A stretch of DNA of 64,000 nucleotides from Flavobacterium silvaticum. GTDB taxonomy: Bacteria > Bacteroidota > Bacteroidia > Flavobacteriales > Flavobacteriaceae. The stretch lies in contig NZ_JAAMPU010000108.1 of NCBI RefSeq assembly GCF_012911565.1, forward strand, positions 248,001-312,000. The letters run 5' to 3'. The notes under the pieces are model-generated. The model saw only the letters and a program-made list of their open reading frames with translations. It ran no database searches and was not told the origin of the DNA. The position numbers and the translations under genes were made by a program. This document shows positions 54,320 to 63,452 of the stretch, one piece after another. Position 1 is the first letter of the stretch. Every line of letters starts with the position of its first letter.

Positions 54320-55288
54320 CTAGGAAATATAAATTTCAAGCAAATCTGCCTTTCCGGAAAAGCTGACACCTTTCAAATCGGCCGGAATCAGGATTGTATC
54401 TCCCTGATTGTATTGATATTCCGAACCGTTAACCGTCATTGTCGCATTTCCTTTGGCCAGCATGTAAACCGAAAAAGTACCACCTGGAATATCCGATTTA
54501 TATTCCCCGTCAAGCGGAATAAGGTTGGTCGTAAAATAGGGGCAATCGACCAACGTATTGACCTTATTGGTTTCGTCAGTATGAGACTGCAATGCCGTTG
54601 ACGCCTTGTAGTTTATGGCATCAAGCGATAGATCGAGGTGCAATTCCCGCTTGTTTCCGTTGGCATCGACCCTGTCGAAATCATAAATTCTGTACGTGAT
54701 GTCCGATGTCTGTTGGATTTCTGCAATCAAAACGCCGGCACCTATGGCATGGACAGTTCCGGTTTCGAGAAAATATACATCTCCGGCCTTTGCAGGAACG
54801 GCTCCAAGAATATCTACGATAGTATTGTTGTGTACATGCGATAAAAATTCCTCGCGATTGGAATCGTGTTTGAAACCGGCAATGATTCTTGAACCTGCAT
54901 CGGCCTGCATCACATACCACATTTCGGTTTTTCCGAAAGAATGATGGCGCTTTTGGGCCAATTCGTCGTTCGGATGCACCTGTATCGAAAGGTCTTCACG
55001 CGCATCGAGGAATTTAAATAATAACGGGAATTCGGCACCGAACTTTTTGTAGACACGTTCGCCCAAAAGCTCCGCCGGATAGTTTTCAATGATTTCCTGA
55101 AGTGATTTGCCTTCATAGTCGCCATTTGCAATAACGCTGACGTCGCCTTTTACGGTAGACAATTCCCAGCTTTCGCCGGTTATATTGGATGTTATGGGTT
55201 TATTTAGTTCCGATTTTAATTTGGTTCCGCCCCAGATTCTTTCTTTGAGGATGGGTTGGAATTGGAAGGGATAGGATTTGAAGGACAT
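54320..55288 (-). CDS. manA: class I mannose-6-phosphate isomerase
   Basis: A 322-residue cupin-type phosphomannose isomerase converting fructose-6-phosphate and mannose-6-phosphate, the entry to GDP-mannose. Landmarks are FQPILKERIWGGTKL, the metal site SIQVHPNDELA, VYFLETGTVHAIGAGVLIAE with a further His ligand, and the C-terminal cupin strand YQYNQGDTILIPA. It follows the PTPS-family gene by 46 bases on the same strand. Confidence 0.95.
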   Translation of the reverse strand: MSFKSYPFQFQPILKERIWGGTKLKSELNKPITSNITGESWELSTVKGDVSVIANGDYEGKSLQEIIENYPAELLGERVYKKFGAEFPLLFKFLDAREDLSIQVHPNDELAQKRHHSFGKTEMWYVMQADAGSRIIAGFKHDSNREEFLSHVHNNTIVDILGAVPAKAGDVYFLETGTVHAIGAGVLIAEIQQTSDITYRIYDFDRVDANGNKRELHLDLSLDAINYKASTALQSHTDETNKVNTLVDCPYFTTNLIPLDGEYKSDIPGGTFSVYMLAKGNATMTVNGSEYQYNQGDTILIPADLKGVSFSGKADLLEIYIS

Positions 55289-55334
55289 TGATGTTGATGT
55301 ATTGATTCGTTGATTTGATTTCGGGTTTTTGGAA

Positions 55335-55745
55335 TCAGTTTCCTTTGTAGGTTACAAAATTGCGGGGGGTTTCGTAGAGCTTTACTTCCAGCGATACTTT
55401 TGGGTCGACGCGTTTTCGCAGTTTGTTCCAGATGACGTAAGCGATGTGTTCGGCTGTCGGATTCAGATTGGCGAATTCGGGAACATCGAGATTGAGGTTT
55501 TTATGGTCGAACGGAATTTCCACTTCTTCGTGAATGATATCGGCCAACATCTTAATATCCATGACATATCCGGTTTCAGGATTGACTTCACCGGTAACAC
55601 TGACGATGAGTTCGTAATTGTGTCCGTGGAAATTCGCATTGTTGCACTTGCCGAAAACAGCATCGTTCTGTTCAAAAGACCAGTCGCTGCGGTACAACCT
55701 GTGGGCTGCGTTGAAATGGGCGTGGCGGGAAACGGTTACTATCAT
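55335..55745 (-). CDS. 6-pyruvoyl / 6-carboxy-tetrahydropterin synthase family enzyme
   Basis: A 136-residue T-fold enzyme of COG0720. Zinc ligands are in HAHFNAAHRL and in NFHGHNYE; the catalytic Cys is in FGKCNNANFHGH, and the catalytic His/Asp region is FDHKNLNLD. The spacing C-x5-HGH is that of 6-pyruvoyl-tetrahydropterin synthase (PTPS), whereas typical QueD of the queuosine pathway has C-x3-HGH. Genome annotations usually call such proteins QueD, but the motif makes a tetrahydrobiopterin-type reaction at least as likely. No other pterin or queuosine genes are in the window. Confidence 0.85.
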   Translation of the reverse strand: MIVTVSRHAHFNAAHRLYRSDWSFEQNDAVFGKCNNANFHGHNYELIVSVTGEVNPETGYVMDIKMLADIIHEEVEIPFDHKNLNLDVPEFANLNPTAEHIAYVIWNKLRKRVDPKVSLEVKLYETPRNFVTYKGN

Positions 55746-55752
55746 TTGTTTT

Positions 55753-55934
55753 GGTTAACAGTCAACGGTTAACAGTTAATCTAGTTAGACAATTTATTTT
55801 CTTATATTAAAACTTACATTACTATTTGCTAACTACAATATTGTCAGATACAAAATATGCTATCACTATTAAAAAGCCTATTTATTAATTCGATTTTTCA
55901 GCCCGAATTTCACCGTTAACTGTTATCTGTTAAC
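55753..55934. repeat. inverted repeats rich in GTTAAC flanking a short AT-rich spacer
   Basis: The left arm (55753-55779) has GGTTAACAGTCAACGGTTAA and the right arm (55913-55934) has CCGTTAACTGTTATCTGTTA. These are imperfect inverses ~135 bases apart. The right arm covers the idi stop codon. The spacer between is AT-rich with no gene. Confidence 0.6.
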
Positions 55935-56466
55935 TTTTATGCTCTTCCAAAAAGTGATAGAACTCGTCAAAAATAATACGTGCCCATACCGTGTAGATTG
56001 CCGGATTAGCTTCCATATCCTGACGCAATTCATCAATGTCCATCCATTTCCAATCGGCGACTTCTTCCGGATTTATAACCGGCGCTCCTTCATAATAGCC
56101 AATTAAAACATGATCGAGTTCGTGTTCTGTCAAACCGTTGTCGAAAGGTGCTTTATAGATAAAATGGAACAAATCTTTGAGCGGGACACTAAACCCCATT
56201 TCTTCATTAAGTCGTCGCATTCCTGCCTCGGCATTTCCCTCTCCGGGCCTTTGATGGCTGCAGCAGGTATTCGTCCATAACAAAGGCGAATGATATTTAT
56301 GGGCCGCACGCTGTTGCAACATCACCTGATTTTTATGGTTGAGGATAAAAACAGAAAAGGCCCTGTGCAGCTCCGCCTTTTCATGGGCTTCGAGTTTTGG
56401 CATCAAGCCGAGTTCACGATCCTGGGTGTCGACAAGTATTACTTTTTCTTCCTGGTTTTGAGACAT
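55930..56466 (-). CDS. idi: type 1 isopentenyl-diphosphate delta-isomerase
   Basis: A 178-residue Nudix-fold enzyme that interconverts IPP and DMAPP for menaquinone, undecaprenol and carotenoid synthesis. The catalytic Cys is in NTCCSHQRPGEG, metal ligands are in HRAFSVFILN and RRLNEEMGF, and a later acidic motif is EHELDHVLIG. The ATG at 56466 (MSQNQEEKVILVD) was chosen; an upstream in-frame ATG three codons earlier is possible. Confidence 0.94.
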   Translation of the reverse strand: MSQNQEEKVILVDTQDRELGLMPKLEAHEKAELHRAFSVFILNHKNQVMLQQRAAHKYHSPLLWTNTCCSHQRPGEGNAEAGMRRLNEEMGFSVPLKDLFHFIYKAPFDNGLTEHELDHVLIGYYEGAPVINPEEVADWKWMDIDELRQDMEANPAIYTVWARIIFDEFYHFLEEHKS

Positions 56467-56647
56467 AGGCTTCAAAAATACAAAATTGAAAGGCCTTTTT
56501 TGGTGTTTTTATGACAAGACATAAGTGTTAAAAATGTAAGAGTACGATAGCCGATTGCATTTTTTGTTTAGTTTTAGAGTCCCAAATCTGAATATAATTA
56601 ATTGAAAAAGACGATTCTACCGTTAAAAAACCCAAATCTTAACCTAC

Positions 56648-57649
56648 ATGGAACGTATGAAATCATTTATTACCTGCAGTTTATTTTTAGTATGTGTCGC
56701 CGGATTTTCCCAAAAGAATCACGCAGCTGCACAACTGATTGCACAGGCGGACGATTCTGAAAAATCAATCCAGAAACATACAGCCACTACGACACCCGAT
56801 CTCAAAACGGCAAAAGATGACGAACTGCTTCTCGCAGCCAAAAATGCCGATTCCGAAACAAAAATTGCAATCGCTACCGAACTCGTCGAGCGCAAATCAC
56901 CCAAAACAGAACAATTGTTCCGGGATTTTCTTGAAGATAACCGGACTGTCATTCAAAAACTAGGTTCGATTTCTTACGAAACCACTTCGGCTGCTGAGTT
57001 ATTTTCGGCCGTAGCACGTCAGAAGGAAAAAGCCGAACGCAAGAAATACTACGAAAAGACGAATTCCAAGAATGTCCAGAACGAGCTTAAAGGTTTGTTC
57101 GGACGCGATTACAGCACCAAATGGACAGTTGCCGAATGTGATGCTTTCCTGCCGAAACTGACTGCGATGGCCCTGGCCAAAAACGAAGTACATCCGCAGA
57201 CGCTGAACCAGATTTTCGAGACGCTTCAATACAAGTCCAAAAACTACGAACGCATAAAATTCTTTGCCCGCAAGTATGCGTCCGAGGAATTGCTGGCTAC
57301 GTTGGCGCGGTTCAAAAATCCGTCAGATGTAACATTCCTGAAAGAGCAGAAGGAAAAATCGTATTTAGCGATTTCTTATTTTCCCGATGCGGGTTTCTTT
57401 GGGACACTCAAAGAAGCTTCGCCGTCATTCTATACCAACCAGGATTATCAAAATGCGGTCTGCGCCTACAAAACGGCTCAGTCGAAAGCATTGCTGGACA
57501 CCATGTGCGACAGCATATTTTCTAATCAAAAGGACAAAACCCAACGCGATGACGCGTTGTTTCAGTTGTACGGATTGATTGAAAAACAGAATTTCAAGCC
57601 GTATGCATCAGTCCTCAAAAAAATCGATGCCTTGATGGCAAAGCGCTGA
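56648..57649 (+). CDS. exported helical protein of unknown function
   Basis: A 333-residue protein with a signal peptide (MKSFITCSLFLVCVAGFSQ after three residues; the ATG at 56657 is an alternative start). The body is polar and helical, with Lys/Glu-rich segments (KTAKDDELLLAAKNADSETK, RQKEKAERKKYYEKTNSKN), perhaps HEAT-like. I do not recognise the family. The stop directly abuts the stop of the convergent S9 peptidase gene with no base between. Confidence 0.65.
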   Translation: MERMKSFITCSLFLVCVAGFSQKNHAAAQLIAQADDSEKSIQKHTATTTPDLKTAKDDELLLAAKNADSETKIAIATELVERKSPKTEQLFRDFLEDNRTVIQKLGSISYETTSAAELFSAVARQKEKAERKKYYEKTNSKNVQNELKGLFGRDYSTKWTVAECDAFLPKLTAMALAKNEVHPQTLNQIFETLQYKSKNYERIKFFARKYASEELLATLARFKNPSDVTFLKEQKEKSYLAISYFPDAGFFGTLKEASPSFYTNQDYQNAVCAYKTAQSKALLDTMCDSIFSNQKDKTQRDDALFQLYGLIEKQNFKPYASVLKKIDALMAKR

Positions 57650-59593
57650 TTAATTGACCAGATATTCCTGCATGAAACGAATAGTGGCCAAACGTTGGTA
57701 ATCGATATTCTGCTTCTTTCTAAAACCGTGGCCTTCATCTTTGGCTTCCAGATACCAAACCGTATTTCCGGCCGCCTGTAATTTGTCGCGCATTTGTATT
57801 GCTTCTGAAACCGGCACTCGTGGATCATTCGTTCCCTGAATGATGAATAACGGCTTCTTGATTTTATCGATGTTGTTCAAAGGCGCGATTTTATCAAAGA
57901 AAGCCGCCATTTTAGGATCGCGTTCGTCCCCGTATTCCGCACGCCTCAAATCACGGCGGTATTCCTCGGTGTTTTTGAGGAACGTATTGTAGTTTGAAAT
58001 CCCCACAATATCTATCGAACAACGAATTTTATCGGCATAATGAAAAGCCGTCGCGAGCGTCATGTAACCTCCATAACTGCCGCCCATGATCATGATACGG
58101 TCTTTGTCGAGTCCAGGTTGTTGTGCAATCCAATCCAGCAAAGCACCTATGTCTTTGACCGAATCTTCCCGAAACATCCCGTTGTCTTTTTGTAAAAATG
58201 TCTTTCCGTAACCAGATGATCCGCGTACATTCGGCAGTATAAGGGCCACGCCCATTTCATTCGTGAAGTAATTGTTTCCGCCGAGAAAAGCTGCCTGCGA
58301 CTGACCTTCAGGCCCGCCGTGGATTACGATGACTACAGGTCTTTTTCCAGAAAATTTCGAAGCTGGCGGATAATAAAACCCTGAGATTTTCTGTTTGTCG
58401 AAACTCGTCCATTCGATCAATTCCGGATTTGAGATATCACTTTCCTGAATGCCGCCAAGTTCGCTTTGCGTCCACCGCCTGATCTTGCCCGAAGGAAATT
58501 CAATTTTGTAAACATCCGAAGAACTCTTTGCGGTTGCCTGTGAGAAGTACAGGCTTTTTGCATCGCGGGTGAACTGCATATTCCCAATAAGCCCTACCGG
58601 AATTCCTGCTATCGGAGAGATTTTTTTATCGGCAGTATCCATCTTATACATTTTGTTGGTTCCGGCTTCATTGGTCACGAACATGATATGGAATTTATCT
58701 TCAGAAAGTATAAAGCTATCTACGCCCCAAGGTATCGAAGTGGTAAAAAATTCGTATTTCCTGGTTTTGAGATTATATGTGGCAAGCCTCTGAAATTCAT
58801 TGTCTTTGTCCGTAATAAGCCATATCAAATCTGTTTGAGATGAAAAACTGGCTTCCTGGTTAACGACACCTTTTGATTTTCTGTCTGTCACCTGTGACAA
58901 TTTTCCTGTCGCGGTATCAAACATCCAGATATGGGATTCATTGGCCGAAATGTATTCCGAAACGAGCAGTGATTTTCCGTCGTCAGAAATATCAGAAATC
59001 CCCCATCCGCCACCTTTGACTTCAAGAACCAGTTTCGCGGTTGGTTGATTTTCCATATCCATGTAATACAAGTCGCGGTCGCCTCCGTTGCGTTTGGTCG
59101 ATGCAAAATAGAATCCTTTGCCATCTTTGCGCCAGACAAGTTCCCCGTTTTGCGAACGTCCGCCATCTGTCAGCAATGTGGACTCAAGTGTCTGCAAATC
59201 GAGTTTGTACAATTGGCCGAATTCGTTCCCGCCCGAGTCTTTGGAATAGACCAGATATTTTCCCTGAGTCGGTTCGAAAGAGCAAAAATTGACCGGCTCT
59301 TCAAAGAATGTCAGCTGTGTCCGTGCTCCCATAGGCTGGACAACCTGATGCAATTGTGTCGTGTTCCCGAATCGGGTTCCAATTATGATGGATTTTCCAT
59401 CGGGACTGATATCGTCCAAAACAGCAGAGCGCGCCTCGGTATATTTTCTGACAGTTGCCGCCAGGTCTTTGCTGATTTCCGGAATATTGACCGTAACCAG
59501 GTTTTCGTTGGGCTGGACTAAATTGTTTGTTTTTTGGGAATGAAGTGCTGCCGATGCCAAAAAGAAAGCGAGTGCGACTAGTTTTGAATTCAT
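57650..59593 (-). CDS. exported S9 family peptidase (acylaminoacyl/dipeptidyl-peptidase type)
   Basis: A 647-residue protein with a signal peptide (to ~residue 19). Residues ~40-380 form a WD40/TolB-like propeller (SPDGKSIIIGTRFGNTTQLH, ISDDGKSLLVSEY). The C-terminal alpha/beta hydrolase has Ser ~506 in GGSYGGYMT, Asp ~591 in GTNDPRVPV and His ~621 in DEGHGF. It should degrade peptides in the periplasm. A paralogous S9 enzyme of a different subfamily is at 29707. The gene lies 42 bases after the flavoprotein gene. Confidence 0.93.
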   Translation of the reverse strand: MNSKLVALAFFLASAALHSQKTNNLVQPNENLVTVNIPEISKDLAATVRKYTEARSAVLDDISPDGKSIIIGTRFGNTTQLHQVVQPMGARTQLTFFEEPVNFCSFEPTQGKYLVYSKDSGGNEFGQLYKLDLQTLESTLLTDGGRSQNGELVWRKDGKGFYFASTKRNGGDRDLYYMDMENQPTAKLVLEVKGGGWGISDISDDGKSLLVSEYISANESHIWMFDTATGKLSQVTDRKSKGVVNQEASFSSQTDLIWLITDKDNEFQRLATYNLKTRKYEFFTTSIPWGVDSFILSEDKFHIMFVTNEAGTNKMYKMDTADKKISPIAGIPVGLIGNMQFTRDAKSLYFSQATAKSSSDVYKIEFPSGKIRRWTQSELGGIQESDISNPELIEWTSFDKQKISGFYYPPASKFSGKRPVVIVIHGGPEGQSQAAFLGGNNYFTNEMGVALILPNVRGSSGYGKTFLQKDNGMFREDSVKDIGALLDWIAQQPGLDKDRIMIMGGSYGGYMTLATAFHYADKIRCSIDIVGISNYNTFLKNTEEYRRDLRRAEYGDERDPKMAAFFDKIAPLNNIDKIKKPLFIIQGTNDPRVPVSEAIQMRDKLQAAGNTVWYLEAKDEGHGFRKKQNIDYQRLATIRFMQEYLVN

Positions 59594-59635
59594 TGAAAGA
59601 CGATTGAGTATCTCTCAAATATACAGGGATAAATT

Positions 59636-61198
59636 TTAACGACGGATAGATTCGGCAATCTTCAGTGCACATTTTTCACCGTCGATGGCAGCCGATACGA
59701 TACCGCCTGCATAACCTGCTCCTTCCCCACACGGATACAGTCCTTTGAGATGGACGTGTTCCAGAGAAACCGCGTCACGCGGAATCCTTACGGGCGACGA
59801 AGTCCGGGATTCCGGTGCATGCAAAACAGCATCGTTGGTCAGGTAACCGCGCATCGACTTGCCGAATTCCACAAATCCCTGACGCAACGTTTGCGTGATG
59901 AAACCCGGAAAAACCCGCCCCAATTCCACCGAAGTCGTCCCCGGGACGTAAGATGTTTTTGGAATATCTGCAGAGACTTTCGTCTGTGTAAAATCAATCA
60001 TGCGCTGGGCCGGAACTTTTTGGGTCTGTCCAGCTACATTCCACGCTTTTTGTTCAATGCTTTTCTGGAATTCCATACCTGCAAGCGCCCCGAATTTGGC
60101 AAACGGAACAAAATCTTCCAACCGCAATTCCACTACGATTCCTGAATTTGCCGTTTCCTGATCGCGTTTGGAAGGCGACCATCCATTCGTGACGACTTCA
60201 CCCGGACTTGTGGCACAAGGCGCAATCACGCCGCCCGGACACATACAAAACGAATACATGCCGCGACCGTTGACCTGTTTTACGATGGAATATGGCGCAG
60301 GCGGTAAAAACTCGCCGCGGAAATCACAGGAGTATTGAATCTGATCTATCAAGGTCTGCGGATGCTCGGCGCGAACACCCAATGCAAACGGTTTGGCTTC
60401 GATGAAAATCTTCTTTCTGTCGAGCAGCTCAAAAATGTCTCGTGCGGAATGGCCCGTGGCAAGAATGATATGATCCGACAGGATTTTATCGCCGGTTTGG
60501 GTCACGATTCCTTTGACCTGATTCGATTCCGTAAGAATATCGACAACTTTGGTGTCGAACAGCACTTTTCCGCCACATTCGATGATCTTGTTCCGGATGT
60601 CTTCAATGATTTTAGGCAGTTTATTGGTTCCGATATGCGGATGTGCCTCAATCAAAATTTCATCAGAAGCACCAAAAGCGACAAGCAATTCGAGGATTCT
60701 GTCCACATCGCCCCGCTTTTTGGATCTGGTGTATAATTTTCCGTCGGAATACGTTCCTGCTCCGCCTTCCCCAAAACAATAATTGGAATCTTCGTTTACG
60801 ATATGGTCGCGGTTGATGGCTTTGAGGTCGCGACGTCTGCCTCTAACGTCTTTACCTCTTTCAATCACAATCGGCCTTAGCCCACATTCAATAAGTTGTA
60901 AAGCCGCGAACAGACCGGCCGGGCCTGCCCCTATTACAATGATTTCGCGGGCATTTTCTACATTTTGGTAATCGGGAAGTTCAGGTGCTTGTTCTACAAA
61001 AGTTTCTCCCTGAAAATAAACATCAAGCTTGAGGTTCACTTTTATGGACTTCTGTCGGGCATCGATGGAACGCTTGCGAATCGAAAGGTGCGAAATATCA
61101 AATGGAGAACAACGCAGCATTTTGGAAACGTGCTCTTTGACTTGATTTAAATCGGCGGCGACAGCTGGTGCGACTTGTGTGAGAAGTTCTTTGGGCAT
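59636..61198 (-). CDS. FAD-dependent oxidoreductase of the uncharacterised dehydrogenase group
   Basis: A 520-residue cytosolic flavoprotein. An N-terminal ~90-residue alpha/beta domain precedes the FAD Rossmann motif IIVIGAGPAGLFAALQL (~residue 87). Later landmarks are GEGGAGTYSDGKLYTR, ILATGHSARDIFE, CMCPGGVIAPCATSPGEVVT and CGEGAGYAGGIVSAAIDG. The family (COG2509) is widespread, and its substrate is unknown. Length and start are normal. Confidence 0.9.
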   Translation of the reverse strand: MPKELLTQVAPAVAADLNQVKEHVSKMLRCSPFDISHLSIRKRSIDARQKSIKVNLKLDVYFQGETFVEQAPELPDYQNVENAREIIVIGAGPAGLFAALQLIECGLRPIVIERGKDVRGRRRDLKAINRDHIVNEDSNYCFGEGGAGTYSDGKLYTRSKKRGDVDRILELLVAFGASDEILIEAHPHIGTNKLPKIIEDIRNKIIECGGKVLFDTKVVDILTESNQVKGIVTQTGDKILSDHIILATGHSARDIFELLDRKKIFIEAKPFALGVRAEHPQTLIDQIQYSCDFRGEFLPPAPYSIVKQVNGRGMYSFCMCPGGVIAPCATSPGEVVTNGWSPSKRDQETANSGIVVELRLEDFVPFAKFGALAGMEFQKSIEQKAWNVAGQTQKVPAQRMIDFTQTKVSADIPKTSYVPGTTSVELGRVFPGFITQTLRQGFVEFGKSMRGYLTNDAVLHAPESRTSSPVRIPRDAVSLEHVHLKGLYPCGEGAGYAGGIVSAAIDGEKCALKIAESIRR

Positions 61199-61236
61199 GT
61201 GGCAAAAGTAGCCAATTGTAAAGTATGGTTACAAAC

Positions 61237-61650
61237 TTACTTTCTCGAACTCCGCATTGCTTTTACTTTGAGGATGGATTCGTCTGATTTCAACTCCGTG
61301 AATTCCTGCGAAGAAGTATCTACCAGAGCCACTTTTCCTTCCGCATCATTATGAACGGCCCACCCATAGCGTTTGGTCAAGGGTGAAGCCCGCAGGCAGG
61401 CCTGTCCTTTCGAGAAGAATTCTTCACGCGCTTCCTTTCGTTTATGTTGCGGGATGTTGTTCCTGTCGGCAAAAACCGTGAACAAGACATCGTCCGAAGT
61501 GTATGTATATGGATTTGCCGCGATCAACTCCAACTGCAAATTAGCGACTGATGGTTTGTCTTTTACTGGCGGCAATTCCGAATGATGCACCGGTGCATCT
61601 TCTGCCGGCAGGATCAGCGTGTTTATATGATTCGTCGTATGTTGCTTCAT
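61237..61650 (-). CDS. DUF6157 family protein
   Basis: A 137-residue soluble protein matching DUF6157 end to end: KQHTTNHINTLILPAEDAPV, ANPYTYTSDDVLFTVFADR, SKGQACLRASPLTKRYGW and the terminal KVKAMRSSR. The function of the family is not known. The ATG at 61650 begins the conserved block; 25 upstream codons in frame are unrelated. It is the last gene of the tight AraC-tag operon. Confidence 0.85.
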   Translation of the reverse strand: MKQHTTNHINTLILPAEDAPVHHSELPPVKDKPSVANLQLELIAANPYTYTSDDVLFTVFADRNNIPQHKRKEAREEFFSKGQACLRASPLTKRYGWAVHNDAEGKVALVDTSSQEFTELKSDESILKVKAMRSSRK

Positions 61651-61672
61651 TTCTTTTTCCAATTTGTGGATT

Positions 61673-61843
61673 TTAAACTTGTAGATTTTTAAAAGTCCAC
61701 AGTTCAAAATGCCACAGTATCCCAATCAGCCATTTAAAAAATCCGGCAAGCAAGACTATGGCAAGCAAAATGATCACCACTCCGAACTTATACTGTTGAT
61801 AGTTATACAGGTTGTTCCAAAACGGCGATTTATCTTCCTTCAT
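61673..61843 (-). CDS. 56-residue single-span membrane protein
   Basis: A short frame MKEDKSPFWNNLYNYQQYKF followed by one strong transmembrane helix (GVVIILLAIVLLAGFFKWLI) and a short aromatic tail. It starts 2 bases after the stop of the DUF2891 gene and ends 22 bases before DUF6157, which supports it being a real operon member. It has no recognised family. Confidence 0.55.
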   Translation of the reverse strand: MKEDKSPFWNNLYNYQQYKFGVVIILLAIVLLAGFFKWLIGILWHFELWTFKNLQV

Positions 61844-61845
61844 TC

Positions 61846-62910
61846 TTAATCTTTCAAGAAACTTCTTTCCTCAAACGCATGTAACGCAAAAGTCGCCAGC
61901 CAATGCTCGCCTTCGTAATTTCCGTCGGTTATGGCAGGCAAAGAAAAATTCAAATGCTCGTCCGCCAGCTTTTTCAAATGCCCGAATTCTTTTGGATACT
62001 GACGGATCAGGCTGTAAAAATTCCACGCACGGGAAAAGTTCAATCCGTCGAGGTGAACCAAATGACCATCTGTCCGGTCACTCACTTTGGCAGTTTCCCA
62101 CGTAAAATCTTTTTTGGTGAGTGGCCTCGCGAATTTTTTGATCCAGTCGAGGAATTCCTTTTGAGGCAAAACCCGTTGCATGATGGCTATTTCTTCCATT
62201 CCGGGCGACAGGAAATCGGTTCCGCTCGGCTCCCATTGGAACGGATAATCCTCGTCGTTTTTGAAAAGACGGATGGCATTGTCACGGATGCTTTTCTGGA
62301 AAACCACATCATTCGTAGCCACGGCATAATCCCAGGCGAACGTCAATCCGAAAGCCGTATTGGTATGCATTCCGTAGCGGATCGGATATAATAATTTCGG
62401 AAGGAATTCTTCATATCGCTGCACCAGGAGTTTTGAAAGCGGCCGCAAATTATCGGATAGTTCTTTGGCCCAAGCCTCGTTCATGGAATCGAGTTCCAAT
62501 TGCAATTTCAATACCCAGTTCCAGCCGTACGTTCGTTCATAGGACTTTTCATGTTCGCGCATCAGGTAAGCCACTTCCTGATCGATATTTTCTTTGGACA
62601 GATTGGTTTTGAGCTTTGAAATGATTTCGTCCCGACGCTCCAATTGCGGATATTTCCTGAGCAGATATACGAGCGACCAATGTCCGTGAACCGACGAATG
62701 CCAGTCAAAACAACCGTAAAATGCCGGATGCATTTGCTTTGGCGAAGCAATTTCAGTCGAATCCTTGATGAGCTGACCCGTTTTGTTCGGATACTGCTGC
62801 TGCATGCATTTGAGTGGAAGTGATGCGAGACGATTGGCATCAGACAATGATAGCTGCTGTGAAAAACCAGACAGATTTGCGAGAACCATCAAATAGAAAA
62901 AATGCTTCAT
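61846..62910 (-). CDS. exported DUF2891 family protein
   Basis: A 354-residue protein with a signal peptide (MKHFFYLMVLANLSGFSQ). The DUF2891 core shows HPAFYGCFDWHSSVHGHWSL near residue 65, ERTYGWNWVLKLQLEL, the segment WEPSGTDFLSPGMEEI, and HLDGLNFSRAWNF. The fold suggests an alpha/alpha barrel like those of glycan-acting enzymes (inference). Its ATG overlaps the tag stop (ATGA). Confidence 0.88.
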   Translation of the reverse strand: MKHFFYLMVLANLSGFSQQLSLSDANRLASLPLKCMQQQYPNKTGQLIKDSTEIASPKQMHPAFYGCFDWHSSVHGHWSLVYLLRKYPQLERRDEIISKLKTNLSKENIDQEVAYLMREHEKSYERTYGWNWVLKLQLELDSMNEAWAKELSDNLRPLSKLLVQRYEEFLPKLLYPIRYGMHTNTAFGLTFAWDYAVATNDVVFQKSIRDNAIRLFKNDEDYPFQWEPSGTDFLSPGMEEIAIMQRVLPQKEFLDWIKKFARPLTKKDFTWETAKVSDRTDGHLVHLDGLNFSRAWNFYSLIRQYPKEFGHLKKLADEHLNFSLPAITDGNYEGEHWLATFALHAFEERSFLKD

Positions 62911-63452
62911 CTGGCCCACATCGGATTCGTTTTGGCAATCTTTTCCTGCACTTCACAATGCGCATCATGGGCGCCTTTGAGGTATCCGATGCTCATCAAA
63001 AATTCCCCGACGATTTCGCCGCCCGTGAACCGGAATGTCTTCTTGAAAAGTTTGACCCATTCCTCTTTTGTCTTCGGATGGTTTGATTCAAGCCATTTCT
63101 CAAATGAACCAAATGCCGCCTGCAATTCCAGGATCGTCTTGGCATTTTCAATTGCTGCATTGACTTTGAGTTTGTTGCGGATGATTCCGGCATCGGCGAG
63201 CAATCGTTCGCGATCTTTCTCAGAATAAGCCGCAACCTTTTTGATATCGAAATTGTCGTATGCCTTTCTGAACGATTCTTCTTTTTTCAAAATGGTTTCC
63301 CAACTCAAACCCGCCTGGTTGATTTCCAGGATCAGCCGACCAAAAAGTTCGTTGTCGTCATGAATCGGAAAACCGTAATGATTATCATGGTAGTTGGCGT
63401 GTAACGAGCGGCGCGGCTCGGGCATATTCGGGATAACAGTGCAGTATGACAT
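62907..63452 (-). CDS. tag: DNA-3-methyladenine glycosylase I
   Basis: A 181-residue base-excision enzyme removing 3-methyladenine from DNA. The zinc site is conserved: Cys4, His in NYHDNHYG (~22), and a C-terminal His-x3-Cys in GAHDAHCE. The helix-hairpin region contains AGLSWETILKKEESFRKAYD. Start overlaps the AraC-regulator stop by 1 base and its stop overlaps the DUF2891 start, so it is embedded in a coupled operon. Confidence 0.93.
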   Translation of the reverse strand: MSYCTVIPNMPEPRRSLHANYHDNHYGFPIHDDNELFGRLILEINQAGLSWETILKKEESFRKAYDNFDIKKVAAYSEKDRERLLADAGIIRNKLKVNAAIENAKTILELQAAFGSFEKWLESNHPKTKEEWVKLFKKTFRFTGGEIVGEFLMSIGYLKGAHDAHCEVQEKIAKTNPMWAR

